Shown: positions 52,309-61,108, counted from the first letter of the stretch. The stretch: DNA of 64,000 nucleotides from Bacteroidaceae bacterium (GCA_017534535.1 JAFXVZ010000037.1:62001-126000), one strand, 5' to 3'. Translations and numbers: made by a program. Notes: generated by a model from the sequence alone, not told the origin.

Positions 52309-53503
52309 ATTTCGCCAACCCTCCCTCGCTGGTTTCTTTGTAGAGAGAAGGCAGGTCATGGCCGGTTTTGTTCATCACATCTACCACACGGTCGAAGGAA
52401 ACACGGTGGTGTCCATCGGTAAAGGTGGCATAGATGTTGGCATCCAAAGCACGGGCAGCAGCGTAAGCATTACGCTCGATGCAAGGAATCTGCACCAAGC
52501 CACAAACAGGGTCGCAAGTCATGCCCAAGTGATGCTCCAATCCCATTTCAGCTGCATATTCAATCTGATAAGGACTGCCTCCAAAGAGTTGGCAAGCAGC
52601 AGCTGATGCCATAGCACAGGCTACACCCACCTCACCTTGACAACCCACATCGGCACCTGATATAGAAGCGTTTTCCTTGACGATATTACCAATCAGTCCG
52701 GCAGTTGCCAAAGCTCGCAAGATGCGTGTATCGCTAAAATCATGCGTCAGATGCAGGGAGTAGAGCACGGCTGGCAATACACCGCAACTACCACAGGTAG
52801 GTGCAGTAACAATCATACCACCAGAGGCGTTTTCCTCGCTCACAGCCAAGGCGTATGCAAACACCATACCCCTGGAACGCAGGGTACCCTGATAGCCCTT
52901 TGCCCTCAGATAGTAAGTGATGGCCTTGCGTCGCAGGTTCAGCGGACCAGGCAACACACCCTCGGCCTCAAGGCCTCGTTCAATGGCAGCTTTCATCACT
53001 GTCCACACCTCTTGCAGGTAGTCCCAGATATCGGTGTCCTCGTACTTGGCTACATATTCCCAGTAGCTTCTGCCTGTTCGCTCGCACCATTCCAGGATGT
53101 CTGTCATGCTGGTCATAGGGTAAATGTCGCCGATATCGTTCATCCCTACAGGACCTTCCTCTGTTTCAAGTGCTCCACCTCCCACACTATACACCGTCCA
53201 GTCTTCCGTAACGTGCTCATCCTTATCGATTGCCTTGAAATTCATGCCATTGGGATGGAAGGGTAGAAAGACCTTTGGTTGCCAGACAATCTGAACAGGA
53301 GCTACAGGCTCCAACTCTTCCATGATGGCTACATCGGTCAAGTGTCCCTTGCCAGTGGCCGCTAAGCTGCCATAGAGGGTCACCTTGAAGCGGAAGGCAT
53401 CAGGATGGCGCTCCTTAAATAGTTGGGAGGCTTGCTTGGGGCCCATAGTATGACTACTTGAAGGCCCCACGCCAATTCTGTATATTTCCTTTATACTCTT
53501 CAT
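52289..53503 (-). CDS. sdaA: L-serine ammonia-lyase (iron-sulfur type)
   Basis: A 404-residue single-chain L-serine dehydratase that turns serine into pyruvate and ammonia. It shows KEIYRIGVGPSSSHTMGPKQA, YGSLAATGKGHLTDVAIMEEL and the C-terminal catalytic domain with GGMIVTAPTCGSCGVLPAVLYSL, GADVGCQGEVGVACAMASAAACQLFGG and TCDPVCGLVQIPCIERNA. The Cys residues are placed to hold the 4Fe-4S cluster. Both its ends are made of family B heptamers: ATG lies in an AATGAAG unit and the last five residues come from the next array. Confidence 0.93.
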   Translation of the reverse strand: MKSIKEIYRIGVGPSSSHTMGPKQASQLFKERHPDAFRFKVTLYGSLAATGKGHLTDVAIMEELEPVAPVQIVWQPKVFLPFHPNGMNFKAIDKDEHVTEDWTVYSVGGGALETEEGPVGMNDIGDIYPMTSMTDILEWCERTGRSYWEYVAKYEDTDIWDYLQEVWTVMKAAIERGLEAEGVLPGPLNLRRKAITYYLRAKGYQGTLRSRGMVFAYALAVSEENASGGMIVTAPTCGSCGVLPAVLYSLHLTHDFSDTRILRALATAGLIGNIVKENASISGADVGCQGEVGVACAMASAAACQLFGGSPYQIEYAAEMGLEHHLGMTCDPVCGLVQIPCIERNAYAAARALDANIYATFTDGHHRVSFDRVVDVMNKTGHDLPSLYKETSEGGLAKLMKNEE

Positions 53504-53550
53504 TCTTCACTCTTCACTCTTTATTCTTCATTCTTCATTCTTCCTGTTTC
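53499..53550. repeat. Family B heptamer repeat between the membrane protein gene and sdaA
   Basis: On the minus strand seven AATGAAG/AGTGAAG-type units span the junction. They supply the TGA of the upstream gene and the ATG of sdaA. Confidence 0.85.
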
Positions 53551-54818
53551 CTGTATAATTGTAATGAAGTCGTTTGTTTGTTGCCTGAAGGAGTCGTTTC
53601 CTCAAATGTCCACACCATCGTGTTGCCGCTCTTGTCAAACGAGACAACATGATCAGCCTTCATCTCCTGATGCCTGAATCGCTCCAGGAAGTCTTTCCTC
53701 GCCATTTCTTTTCTGATTTCCAGGCTGTCTTTCATACGTTCCAAAGCTGACTGTGGGAAACTGCTCGTGTCAAAGTCAAAGGAAAGCATTTCTGCGTTAT
53801 TGAAATCGACGTAAGATGTCAGTAAGTTGCCTTCCAGTTCCCACTGCCCTTTCGTGAGGATGGTCGTTGGGATCAAAAGCAAGACCTCTTTCTGCTCCAC
53901 TGCGAGTAGAAGCTGCGCCTGAAGTTCTATGCCCCAAGTCCTTTCGAAGGTGTTGTCCGCATGGTACACGATGGTATCCTTGTTCACCAGCCATGTGCCA
54001 ATAATCAAATCGGCTAAATCCTGCTGTGAAACATGCTCCGAATTTTGCTTGATATATTTTTCTATATCCTCGTCGGTAATGTCCATCAGCAGTTTGTTCT
54101 CGCGGTTCAGCCTTTCCAGCTTAGAAACAGCATTCTGATAGGCATTTTTTCGGGTAAAATAACGCTTGATATAGAGCGTTGTCAATTTATGTGCGAAAAC
54201 CTGCTTCATCACTTGTCGCCGGGCTTCGGGGAGCAGAACGCCGTCGTAATCGATGGCGGTTGAGTGCAACTCGTACAGAAAGTCCTCGTATGCATCCTTG
54301 CCGATCGGACGGCGGAACATGGGAGCATCCTCCATCACTTTCATTAGCGAGCGGCGCACGTAGTAGCATGACTGCACATTGTCGTAGAACTGGTTGTTCC
54401 CCAGGTTCATGCGGGTATCGATACCGCTGTTGAAGGCGTTCTCCTTTGTGTCGGCTGTCCATTCCTTCACCACCGTAGGATCGTCGTACAGATACTTGAA
54501 CGCCATATCCAGTGTGTCCATTGGTAGCAAGTCGATCAGTTCCTGATGGGTAGATACATACATGGTCACTCTGAACAGACTGTCCTCCAGTTGTATCTCG
54601 TCCTTGAGTCCTTGCGTAATCTCATCGATGTCGCACACCGCCATGATGGCCGTCTCGCGTTGAGCAGCCCGCTGATGGGCGTCCTCCACCTTGTCGTTCA
54701 CGAAGAAGGTCAACCCCACACCGATAGCAGTACCGACGATGGTTAGCAGCAGTTCCTTGAGCCATCCCTTTCCTGTCAGATTGCGCCCGAACTTAGGCAA
54801 TTTGAATTTCACGTTCAT
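53535..54818 (-). CDS. Single-pass membrane protein of unknown function (DUF6090-like)
   Basis: A 427-residue protein. A transmembrane helix near residues 20-42 (LKELLLTIVGTAIGVGLTFFV) follows a short basic N-terminus. It resembles small membrane proteins of Bacteroidetes in which this helix is followed by a helical soluble domain. Here residues 45-270 are helical and rich in charged residues. Residues 285-427 look like a lipocalin-like or META-like beta domain (DLIIGTWLVNKDTIVYHADNTFERTW, then repeated strands). Function is unknown. Its start codon lies in a family B unit (AATGAAC) and its end in another. Confidence 0.7.
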   Translation of the reverse strand: MNVKFKLPKFGRNLTGKGWLKELLLTIVGTAIGVGLTFFVNDKVEDAHQRAAQRETAIMAVCDIDEITQGLKDEIQLEDSLFRVTMYVSTHQELIDLLPMDTLDMAFKYLYDDPTVVKEWTADTKENAFNSGIDTRMNLGNNQFYDNVQSCYYVRRSLMKVMEDAPMFRRPIGKDAYEDFLYELHSTAIDYDGVLLPEARRQVMKQVFAHKLTTLYIKRYFTRKNAYQNAVSKLERLNRENKLLMDITDEDIEKYIKQNSEHVSQQDLADLIIGTWLVNKDTIVYHADNTFERTWGIELQAQLLLAVEQKEVLLLIPTTILTKGQWELEGNLLTSYVDFNNAEMLSFDFDTSSFPQSALERMKDSLEIRKEMARKDFLERFRHQEMKADHVVSFDKSGNTMVWTFEETTPSGNKQTTSLQLYRKQEE

Positions 54819-54875
54819 TCTTCATTCTTTTCTGTTCATTGTTCACTGTTCATTCTTCATTCTTTACTGTTCATT
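54812..54875. repeat. Family B heptamer repeat between the S46 peptidase and membrane protein genes
   Basis: On the minus strand the units AATGAAC, AGTGAAC and AATGAAG run from the S46 stop to the next ATG, with one interruption (AGAAAAG). They encode the last residues (NEQ) of the peptidase. Confidence 0.85.
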
Positions 54876-57020
54876 GATACTCATCTCATTAATCAGTCTT
54901 TGCGCTCCACCCAACTTGTCAATCACGAACAGCACATAGCGGATATCCACAGCGATGCAACGCTGCAGGTTATCATCGAAATTGATGTCACCACTCAGTG
55001 ATTCCCAGTTGCCGTCGAAAGCAATGCCAATCAACTCACCGTTGTCATTCATCACAGGGCTACCAGAGTTACCGCCAGTAATATCGTTGGTAGTCAGGAA
55101 GCAAGCTGGCAATGAACCATCCTTCATAGCATAACGGCCAAAGTCACGCTTCTCCAACAGCTCCTTCAGCTTAGCAGGCACCACGAACTCAGGATCGTCA
55201 GGATTCTCTTTCTGCAACACACCATCGCCAGTAGTATAATACTTGTAGTGCACACCATCCTTAGGGTCGTATGACTTCACATTGCCATAAGTAAGACGCA
55301 TGGTGAAGTTAGCATCAGGATAGGATGGGGTAGGCAGCTTCATCTCGTTCAGACCACGGATAAAAGCCTTGTGCAGCAGAGACAAATCCTCTGTTGATGA
55401 ATAAGCCGCAGCGGCATTCATTATGCAATCCATAATAGAACGTGTGTTGGCCAGCGATGGATCCTTGTCGATAGCCTTGACGGTAGGCTTTTTCAGGAAC
55501 TTATTCAGGTTTGCTTCGTTGGCGAAAATGGAATTGTTATAGATATTATCTACGTAAGCATCCACATTACCCTTGAAATCACGTTGGATGGTCTGGTAGA
55601 AGCTGGGCAGCTCACTGTTGCTGAGCGCCTTGTTCAGTCCTGGAATCATGGCCTTTGCCACCAGGCGATCCACCTCGTGGTCATAGTTCTTGTTGTGGAT
55701 TTGTGCAAATGCCTGGCGCAGTTCCTCTTTGGCTTCTTCTATTCCTGCATTATCCTTGTTCTTGATGGCTTCCTTCATCTTATCCATCATCTCCACAGGC
55801 GTTCTGAATTCGATGGCGCTGTAGAACTCGCTCAGGTAGTCCACCCAGCGTGATGCAGGCATGGACTCTGCAATAATGTTATTGATTTTGTCAACCACAC
55901 CTTCGTATTCAGGCTTGCCTTGTGCGAAAGCCTTGAACTGCTTCTCTATTTCAGCCTTGGTTTCCAGTACCTTGTTGTCGATAATGGCCTGGTTCATACC
56001 AATGGAATTCTTCCAGTAGTTGCTGCTGCCTGCAAACTTGCTGGCATACTGGATGCGGGTCTTGTCACTCTTCGCCATCGCCTCACGCAACACATCCAGG
56101 CGGATGGTACGCATATCGATGCGAGACTGGTTGGTGGTGTACATACGCTCAGTCACCTCTGACTCAGTGAGGTAACGACTGGTACTGCCAGGGAAGCCCA
56201 AAATCATGGCATAGTCGCCTTCGTTCAGGCCCTTGATGGAAATCTTCAGGTACTTAGGCGTCTTCAGCGGCACGTTGTCGGGAGAATAGTCGGCTGGCTC
56301 ACCATTTTGGTCGGCATAAATGCGGAAAACGGAGAAATCACAAGTGTGACGAGGCCACATCCAGTTGTCCGTTTCACCGCCAAACTTACCAATGCTTGAT
56401 GGAGGAGCTGCCACCATGCGCACATCATTGTAAACTTTGTAATAGATGAGGTAGAACTTGTTGCCTGCATAGAATGGCAGTGCCTGTGCCACAATACCAG
56501 GCTTGCCGTTCAGGTCGCTCTTCTCAAGCTCTTCTTGCGCCAACTTATTCAGGTAAGCACGTGTCATCGAGTTGATTTCAGTTACCACACCACTCTTGAT
56601 TTGCTCATTCACCAGGTCGGTGATATCCACCATGCGATGTACAAAGCGGAAAGAGAGGCGCTGGTTAGGTAGTTCATCTGCCAAGGTCTCAGCCCAGAAA
56701 CCATCTGTAAGGTAGTCGTGCTCCACAGAGCTATGTGACTGGATGGCACCATAGCCACAGTGGTGGTTGGTCAGAACCAGTCCGTTGGGAGAGATTATCT
56801 CGCCCGTGCAACCACCTCCAAAGATGCCCACAGCATCCTTGAGGGATACGCCATCAGGGTTGTAAATGTCAGAGGCATCAAGTTTTAACCCCTGTTTCTT
56901 CATCATATCAATACTGTTTTGCTGCTGCATGAGCTGCAATAACCACATACCTTCATCGGCTTTCGCACCCCCAACAAGGACCGTTGCCAATGCTACAATA
57001 ATTAAGACTTTGACTTTCAT
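54864..57020 (-). CDS. S46-family dipeptidyl-peptidase (DPP7/DPP11 type)
   Basis: A 718-residue secreted exopeptidase with signal [17 protein letters not shown]. The mature N-terminus DEGMWLL is the part that binds the substrate amino group in this family. The chymotrypsin-like triad is visible: His in [16 protein letters not shown], Asp upstream of the helical insert, and Ser in [18 protein letters not shown]46 enzymes release dipeptides from oligopeptides and feed asaccharolytic growth. The S1 Gly/Arg residue that separates DPP7 from DPP11 lies near [11 protein letters not shown] and is not judged here. The promoter is TATCTTTG at 57046-57053. Confidence 0.93.
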   Translation of the reverse strand: MKVKVLIIVALATVLVGGAKADEGMWLLQLMQQQNSIDMMKKQGLKLDASDIYNPDGVSLKDAVGIFGGGCTGEIISPNGLVLTNHHCGYGAIQSHSSVEHDYLTDGFWAETLADELPNQRLSFRFVHRMVDITDLVNEQIKSGVVTEINSMTRAYLNKLAQEELEKSDLNGKPGIVAQALPFYAGNKFYLIYYKVYNDVRMVAAPPSSIGKFGGETDNWMWPRHTCDFSVFRIYADQNGEPADYSPDNVPLKTPKYLKISIKGLNEGDYAMILGFPGSTSRYLTESEVTERMYTTNQSRIDMRTIRLDVLREAMAKSDKTRIQYASKFAGSSNYWKNSIGMNQAIIDNKVLETKAEIEKQFKAFAQGKPEYEGVVDKINNIIAESMPASRWVDYLSEFYSAIEFRTPVEMMDKMKEAIKNKDNAGIEEAKEELRQAFAQIHNKNYDHEVDRLVAKAMIPGLNKALSNSELPSFYQTIQRDFKGNVDAYVDNIYNNSIFANEANLNKFLKKPTVKAIDKDPSLANTRSIMDCIMNAAAAYSSTEDLSLLHKAFIRGLNEMKLPTPSYPDANFTMRLTYGNVKSYDPKDGVHYKYYTTGDGVLQKENPDDPEFVVPAKLKELLEKRDFGRYAMKDGSLPACFLTTNDITGGNSGSPVMNDNGELIGIAFDGNWESLSGDINFDDNLQRCIAVDIRYVLFVIDKLGGAQRLINEMSINEQ

Positions 57021-57045
57021 ATTCTAAAGATGTTTAAAATTTCAG

Positions 57046-57084
57046 CAAAGATAGTACTTTATATTGAATAAAACAATATATTTG
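57046..57084. promoter_or_regulatory. Divergent promoters for the S46 peptidase and DUF4369 genes
   Basis: TATCTTTG on the minus strand (57046-57053) serves the S46 gene. TATATTTG on the plus strand (57077-57084) serves the DUF4369 gene. Confidence 0.6.
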
Positions 57085-57115
57085 CCATCGACATCAACAT
57101 AAACATACGGTGGTT

Positions 57116-57886
57116 ATGATAAAAAAGACGTTAAGTCAGTTATTTTTAGGGGTTTCACTGGTGGCTGCATTTGCTTCATGCAGCAGTGCCTATCAGATAG
57201 CCGGAAAGTCGGACATCAATAGCCTTGATGGCAAGAAGCTGTATCTCAAGACATTGTCAGAGAGCGGCTGGATGCCTGTTGACTCTGCTTCCGTGGAGCA
57301 TGGTCTGTTCTCTATGGAAGGCGTGTCAGATTCCACCATCATGGTGTCACTCTACATGGATGACGAGAACATTATGCCACTGATCCTGGAGAACGGCTTC
57401 ATCCAAGTGTCCATCACCACGGGTGAGACTCGCGCCTCGGGTACACCACTGAACAATGCCCTTTATAATTTCTTCGACCGCCGTAATGACTTGGTGCAGC
57501 AGATGGATAACCTCGACCATCGTGAGGCGCAACTGGTAATGAATGGTGCCAACATCGACGAGGTGCATGCACAGATGGAGCGTGAGAGTGAAGACTTGAC
57601 GCGCAGAATGAATGACTACATCATTTCCTTCATCAAGGACAATTATAACAATGTACTGGGTCCCAGTGTATTTATGATGATGTGTGGCTCCATGCCTTAT
57701 CCTATGATGACAGATCAGGTGGAGGATATCATGCGTAGTGCCCCGACTATTTTCAAGCAGCACCCCCTGGTACAGGAGTTCATCTCCAAGGCACAGGAAA
57801 ACATGAAACTGATGGAAGAGCATCAACGCCTCCAGCAGAATATTGCCGAGAAAGAACGTGCCGGCATCAATGCTGCCAATCAGTAA
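57116..57886 (+). CDS. DUF4369-domain lipoprotein
   Basis: A 256-residue lipoprotein (LSQLFLGVSLVAAFASC, Cys22). Residues 30-120 match DUF4369, the N-terminal domain of many Bacteroidetes AhpC/TSA-type disulfide reductases: GKKLYLKTLSESGWMPVDSASVEHGLFSMEG. The thioredoxin domain that usually follows is absent. Instead residues 125-256 are helical and rich in Gln, Met and Glu. It probably acts in the periplasm; its role without a thioredoxin partner is unknown. ATG 57116 is chosen over a GTG two codons upstream because it gives a basic MIKKT start. Confidence 0.82.
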   Translation: MIKKTLSQLFLGVSLVAAFASCSSAYQIAGKSDINSLDGKKLYLKTLSESGWMPVDSASVEHGLFSMEGVSDSTIMVSLYMDDENIMPLILENGFIQVSITTGETRASGTPLNNALYNFFDRRNDLVQQMDNLDHREAQLVMNGANIDEVHAQMERESEDLTRRMNDYIISFIKDNYNNVLGPSVFMMMCGSMPYPMMTDQVEDIMRSAPTIFKQHPLVQEFISKAQENMKLMEEHQRLQQNIAEKERAGINAANQ

Positions 57887-57914
57887 TCAACCTTCATTTA
57901 GAATGCCGTTGCCT

Positions 57915-58091
57915 TTATCGGTTTGTGCATGATGTTGCTATCGTGCCACCGTATTCTGGTATGGAGACCTGCTTTGCAGGCTGAGGGTCTTCTGGACATA
58001 CACCTCTGATAAAGTACTTGCCATTGGCGCTGGCGATGTTGTTCTTGTTCTTGCGCAGGTTGATGCCCAACGCGGTTTCCTGTGTTGACAT
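57915..58091 (-). CDS. Short HU-like DNA-binding protein remnant
   Basis: A 58-codon frame, MSTQETALGINLRKNKNNIA then SANGKYFIRGV, that resembles the N-terminal beta arm of the divergent HU-family proteins found beside VirE-N cassettes in Bacteroidales. The rest of that fold (helices and DNA-binding arms) is missing: the frame ends soon after at TAA. It is either a truncated gene or a very short relic. It has a promoter-like TATCTTTG far upstream (58243-58250) and a long leader that holds a dyad and a REP-like element. The match is by eye and should be treated as tentative. Confidence 0.45.
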   Translation of the reverse strand: MSTQETALGINLRKNKNNIASANGKYFIRGVCPEDPQPAKQVSIPEYGGTIATSCTNR

Positions 58092-58457
58092 ACTCTGTAA
58101 GTTTTTAAGTTAAACAAATGGGTTGATGTAGTGAGATCTCATGACTGCAATTGTTGTGCAAGGAGAATGCAGAGCTGAGCCCGCTCGAGCTATGCTGAGC
58201 CGCAGCCAACAATCGCACCTTGCAATTCCTAATTGCAAGTGCAAAGATAATAAAAATTTTGATATGTTTCACAAAATGGCAAAAATATTTTTCGACTTTT
58301 TTTTGAAATGTTAAAAATTTAATTTTCATCCGCTCCAACTAAACTGCCAGTCTTATCCGACAAAATGAGCCATCCGCTTCGTGCAGATGGTTTATCGGCT
58401 CATTTTGATTATAAAAGACAAAGTGAAAGAGGGCATTCGGGGCGCTCGCTAACCAGT
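58092..58457. other. Non-coding leader region with REP-like copy, dyad, promoter and hairpin
   Basis: It contains a diverged REP-like element (58169-58213, stem GAGC-CC-GCTC) and the perfect dyad CTTGCAATT-CCT-AATTGCAAG (58219-58239). Next is the minus-strand -7 element TATCTTTG (58243-58250). An 11-bp inverted repeat CAAAATGAGCC / GGCTCATTTTG (58361-58371 and 58397-58407) has an inner CCATC/GATGG pair. No gene is seen. Confidence 0.6.
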
Positions 58458-58665
58458 GTTGCATTGTTGCATGTTGCATTGTTGCATTTGCATTTTCAAT
58501 TTTTCATTTCATCAAATAGATAATTTGTTTCTATATATTTATATTAATAATATTATTAATATTATTAATATAAATATATAGAGGTTGAAACACCTATTTT
58601 TGCCACCTCTTTTCACCCCTCAAACAAAAAAACGAAATGCAACAATGCAACAATGCAACAAATTG
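58458..58665. repeat. TTGCA-arm inverted-repeat element, right copy, with a perfect 49-bp palindrome
   Basis: The left arm (58458-58496) has five TTGCA-type motifs at 7/8-base spacing. The right arm (58634-58665) carries three TGCAACAA units in inverted orientation. In the centre, 58532-58580 is a perfect palindrome of 24-bp arms around one base, made only of A and T. Beside it TATTTTTG and CTTTTCACCCCTC match the left copy (TATTTTTG, CTTCACCCTCTC). This is the same plan as 3389-3570. Confidence 0.7.
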
Positions 58666-58744
58666 AAAAAGTTAATGATATTTCCTGCTTATCTCAAAAA
58701 TGATTCATTGTCTTTGTTGCATATTCATGTCTTTTCCTGATGTG

Positions 58745-58810
58745 GTTGACAACCGTTTTACTGAACAAGTTGACACTTTACTGGAATCGTTGACACCTTT
58801 ACTGAAATCA
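58745..58810. repeat. Three tandem GTTGACA...TTTACTG repeats
   Basis: Units begin at 58745, 58769 and 58789 (24, 20 and about 21 bases). Each has GTTGACA followed by TTTACTG(A/G)A. They lie upstream of the truncated XRE gene. Confidence 0.65.
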
Positions 58811-58976
58811 TAAACTAAAACGAATCTCAAATTGGGAAACGAATTATTGTTGAAAAATAGGGTAACCTACATCATTGTACTTTTTCTGACTAAAGCTATA
58901 TGATTTTTTTCTGTGTTATGCTGACTCGAATAGGCAAAATGCATTATCAGAAATTATTTTTTAAGTTAATTATTGC

Positions 58977-59033
58977 ATGAAACAGGAATACAGCATTGAA
59001 CTCATAGAAGAGTATGATTATGAAGAGGAGTAG
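58977..59033 (+). CDS. 18-residue acidic small open frame ahead of the XRE gene
   Basis: It encodes MKQEYSIELIEEYDYEEE and stops at TAG, whose G is the first base of the GTG that opens the XRE frame (TAGTG). It could be a coupling leader peptide or the left-over N-terminus of a broken antitoxin gene. Confidence 0.3.
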   Translation: MKQEYSIELIEEYDYEEE

Positions 59034-59221
59034 TGTTTTTGGAGGAAAGGTGTTCAAGAGTCAATCGTCAAAATCGCAAGACAGTTTCGTTGTCTTTTCG
59101 TATTGTTGATCGTATTCACGAGGTCTTACAGGCAAAAGGTCTTAAGCAGAAAGATCTGGCACAGAAACTCGGTAAGAGCGAGGCAGAGGTTAGTAGATGG
59201 ATGCGTGGCACCGGCGAATAA
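59033..59221 (+). pseudogene. Truncated XRE-family helix-turn-helix regulator (antitoxin-like)
   Basis: A 62-codon frame that opens at GTG and contains a good Cro/CI-type HTH: VDRIHEVLQAKGLKQKDLAQKLGKSEAEVSRWMRGT. Related HigA-type antitoxins continue with an Asn-Phe-Thr segment and a closing helix. Here the protein stops three residues after the recognition helix, right at the dnaJ terminator. The start is weak (GTG, no ATG in frame before it). Family A-like bases (GTCAATCGTC, 59059 on) occur in its N-terminal part. No toxin gene is adjacent. It is most likely a decaying antitoxin or regulator. Confidence 0.6.
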
Positions 59222-59224
59222 CAA

Positions 59225-59248
59225 AAAAGGCTGCAGCTGCAGCCTTTT
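59225..59248. terminator. Terminator of dnaJ
   Basis: AAAAGGCTGCAGCTGCAGCCTTTT is a 24-bp perfect palindrome next to the dnaJ stop. It can act on both strands. Confidence 0.8.
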
Positions 59249-59251
59249 AAC

Positions 59252-60427
59252 TCAATCAAACATACTCTTGAACTTCTTGAAGATTCTTTCTTTTACTGAA
59301 CTTGAAGGACGGAAGTTGTCGCTGTCCTGCATCTGCTCCATCGCCTTCTTCTCGTCACGACTCAAAGTCTCAGGGATATAGACACTGACGTTCACCAAGA
59401 GGTCACCTGTGCCATAACCGTTGACATCAGGCAGACCCTTGCCACGCAGTCGCAATACCTTGCCGGGTTGTGTGCCAGGCTCAATCTTCACCTTTACCTT
59501 GTTGTCCACCGTAGGAATCTCTACGGTGCCACCCAAGGTAGCTGTAGGAACGCTCAGCAGGAGGTTATATACCAAATCGTTCTCATCACGAATCAGTTCC
59601 TTGTCCTTCTCTTCCTCCACCACGATGAGCAGGTCGCCAGGAATACCGTTATGCTTGCCGGCATTACCCTTGCCACTCATGGAGAGCTGCATGCCCTCAG
59701 CTACACCTGCTGGAATCTTTACGGTTACGGTCTCTTCCCCCATCACGATGCCGTCGCCACTGCAGTGGGTACACTTGTTCTTGATGACATGACCTTCGCC
59801 GCCGCAAGTAGGGCAGGTGGTCTGTGTCTGCATCGTACCCAAGATGGTCTGCTGGGTACGGATCACCGTACCACGACCCTTACAAGTAGGACAGGTCTCT
59901 GTGCCACCATTGCCCTCGGCACCACTACCATGACAATGCGGACAAGCCACATATTTCTTCAGTTTGAACTTCTTCTCAACACCCGTAGAAATCTCCTTCA
60001 GGTTGAGCTTGACACGCACACGAAGGTCGGAGCCACGGAACTTGCGCTGCTGGCCACCGCCACTGCTACTGCCTCCGAAGCCACTGAAGCCTCCGAAACC
60101 ACCACGACCACCGAAGATATCACCAAACATGCTGAAGATATCATCCATAGACATGCCGCCTCCGAAGCCACCTCCGAACGGACCACCGTTGCCTGCTGCA
60201 CCACTCACACCAGCTTTGCCAAACTGGTCGTAACGCTGGCGCTTGTCAGGATCAGAAAGCACGCTATAGGCCTCTGCAGCCTCCTTGAACTTCTCCTCAG
60301 CCTCTTTGTTGCCAGGATTACGGTCAGGATGATACTGGATGGCCTTTTTCTTGTAGGCTTTCTTGATCTCGTCAGCTGACGCGGTCTTCTCAACACCTAA
60401 TATCTCGTAGTAACTTTTTTCTTCCAT
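59252..60427 (-). CDS. dnaJ: Chaperone protein DnaJ
   Basis: A 391-residue type I J-protein that stimulates DnaK ATPase. The J domain has the HPD motif ([13 protein letters not shown]). A Gly/Phe-rich region (about 75-130) follows. The zinc-finger domain has four CxxCxGxG repeats ([35 protein letters not shown]). The C-terminal substrate-binding domains include [19 protein letters not shown] and [19 protein letters not shown]. Order and length are standard. It lies 15 bases after grpE in one operon. Confidence 0.96.
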   Translation of the reverse strand: MEEKSYYEILGVEKTASADEIKKAYKKKAIQYHPDRNPGNKEAEEKFKEAAEAYSVLSDPDKRQRYDQFGKAGVSGAAGNGGPFGGGFGGGMSMDDIFSMFGDIFGGRGGFGGFSGFGGSSSGGGQQRKFRGSDLRVRVKLNLKEISTGVEKKFKLKKYVACPHCHGSGAEGNGGTETCPTCKGRGTVIRTQQTILGTMQTQTTCPTCGGEGHVIKNKCTHCSGDGIVMGEETVTVKIPAGVAEGMQLSMSGKGNAGKHNGIPGDLLIVVEEEKDKELIRDENDLVYNLLLSVPTATLGGTVEIPTVDNKVKVKIEPGTQPGKVLRLRGKGLPDVNGYGTGDLLVNVSVYIPETLSRDEKKAMEQMQDSDNFRPSSSVKERIFKKFKSMFD

Positions 60428-60442
60428 CTGTTTAGTCTGTTT

Positions 60443-61108
60443 TTATTTGCCCACCACAACTTTCGCATGGCGTATTACCTTGTCGTTCAACATATAGCCA
60501 GTTTCCACGCAATCCAGGATCTTGCCCTTCAACTCTTCGGTAGGAGCATCGATGATGGCAATGGCATCGTGGAAATCGGTATCCAGTTCCTTTTCCTTCG
60601 TCTCGATGGCCTTTACGCCATTTTGACCGAGAATCTGAACAAATTTGTTGTAGATTAATGCCACACCCTCTTTCACGGCATCCACATCGGTGGCCTTCTG
60701 CATGGTAGTCAACGCCCTCTCCATATCATCAATCACAGGCAGAATGGCCTTGAAAGCCTTCTCACCACCATTGAGAATCAGTTCAGCCTTCTCTTTCATC
60801 GTGCGCTTGCGGTAGTTGTCAAACTCTGCAGAGAGACGCAGGTATTTGTCCTTCATCTCCTCTTGTTCTGCCTGTAGTTTCTCCACTTCAGCTTGCAGTT
60901 TCTCTTCAGGAGTCAGCTCTTTTTCAGGTTCTTTAGCCTCATTCTGAGGCTCGCCCTCTACAGGCTGTTCTTCCTCAGTAGCAGGCTGTTCAACGTTCTT
61001 CTCAACAGTTTCCTCCTCCACATTCTTCATCTCTTCCACTTTCTTTTCTTCTGAGTTCATATCGATTTTTTGCTTTTTATTCTGTTTTAGGTTAAATCTC
61101 CGTTTCAT
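60443..61108 (-). CDS. grpE: Nucleotide exchange factor GrpE
   Basis: A 221-residue co-chaperone that releases ADP from DnaK. The N-terminal 80 residues are acidic and disordered (Glu, Pro and Lys rich). A long helix carries DKYLRLSAEFDNYRKRTMKEK, followed by the beta domain with FLPVIDDME-like AILPVIDDMERAL, and the C-terminal VIRHAKVVVG. ATG 61108 is used because AGGAGG lies 8 bases upstream, a strong RBS; ATG 61060 (MNSEEKK) is the alternative. It is the first gene of the grpE-dnaJ operon. Confidence 0.94.
   Translation of the reverse strand: MKRRFNLKQNKKQKIDMNSEEKKVEEMKNVEEETVEKNVEQPATEEEQPVEGEPQNEAKEPEKELTPEEKLQAEVEKLQAEQEEMKDKYLRLSAEFDNYRKRTMKEKAELILNGGEKAFKAILPVIDDMERALTTMQKATDVDAVKEGVALIYNKFVQILGQNGVKAIETKEKELDTDFHDAIAIIDAPTEELKGKILDCVETGYMLNDKVIRHAKVVVGK

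Noticed and set aside
59468-60379. Long plus-strand open frame opposite dnaJ
   Set aside because: It is the antisense of the Gly-rich and zinc-finger regions of dnaJ; the Thr-rich peptide is an artefact.
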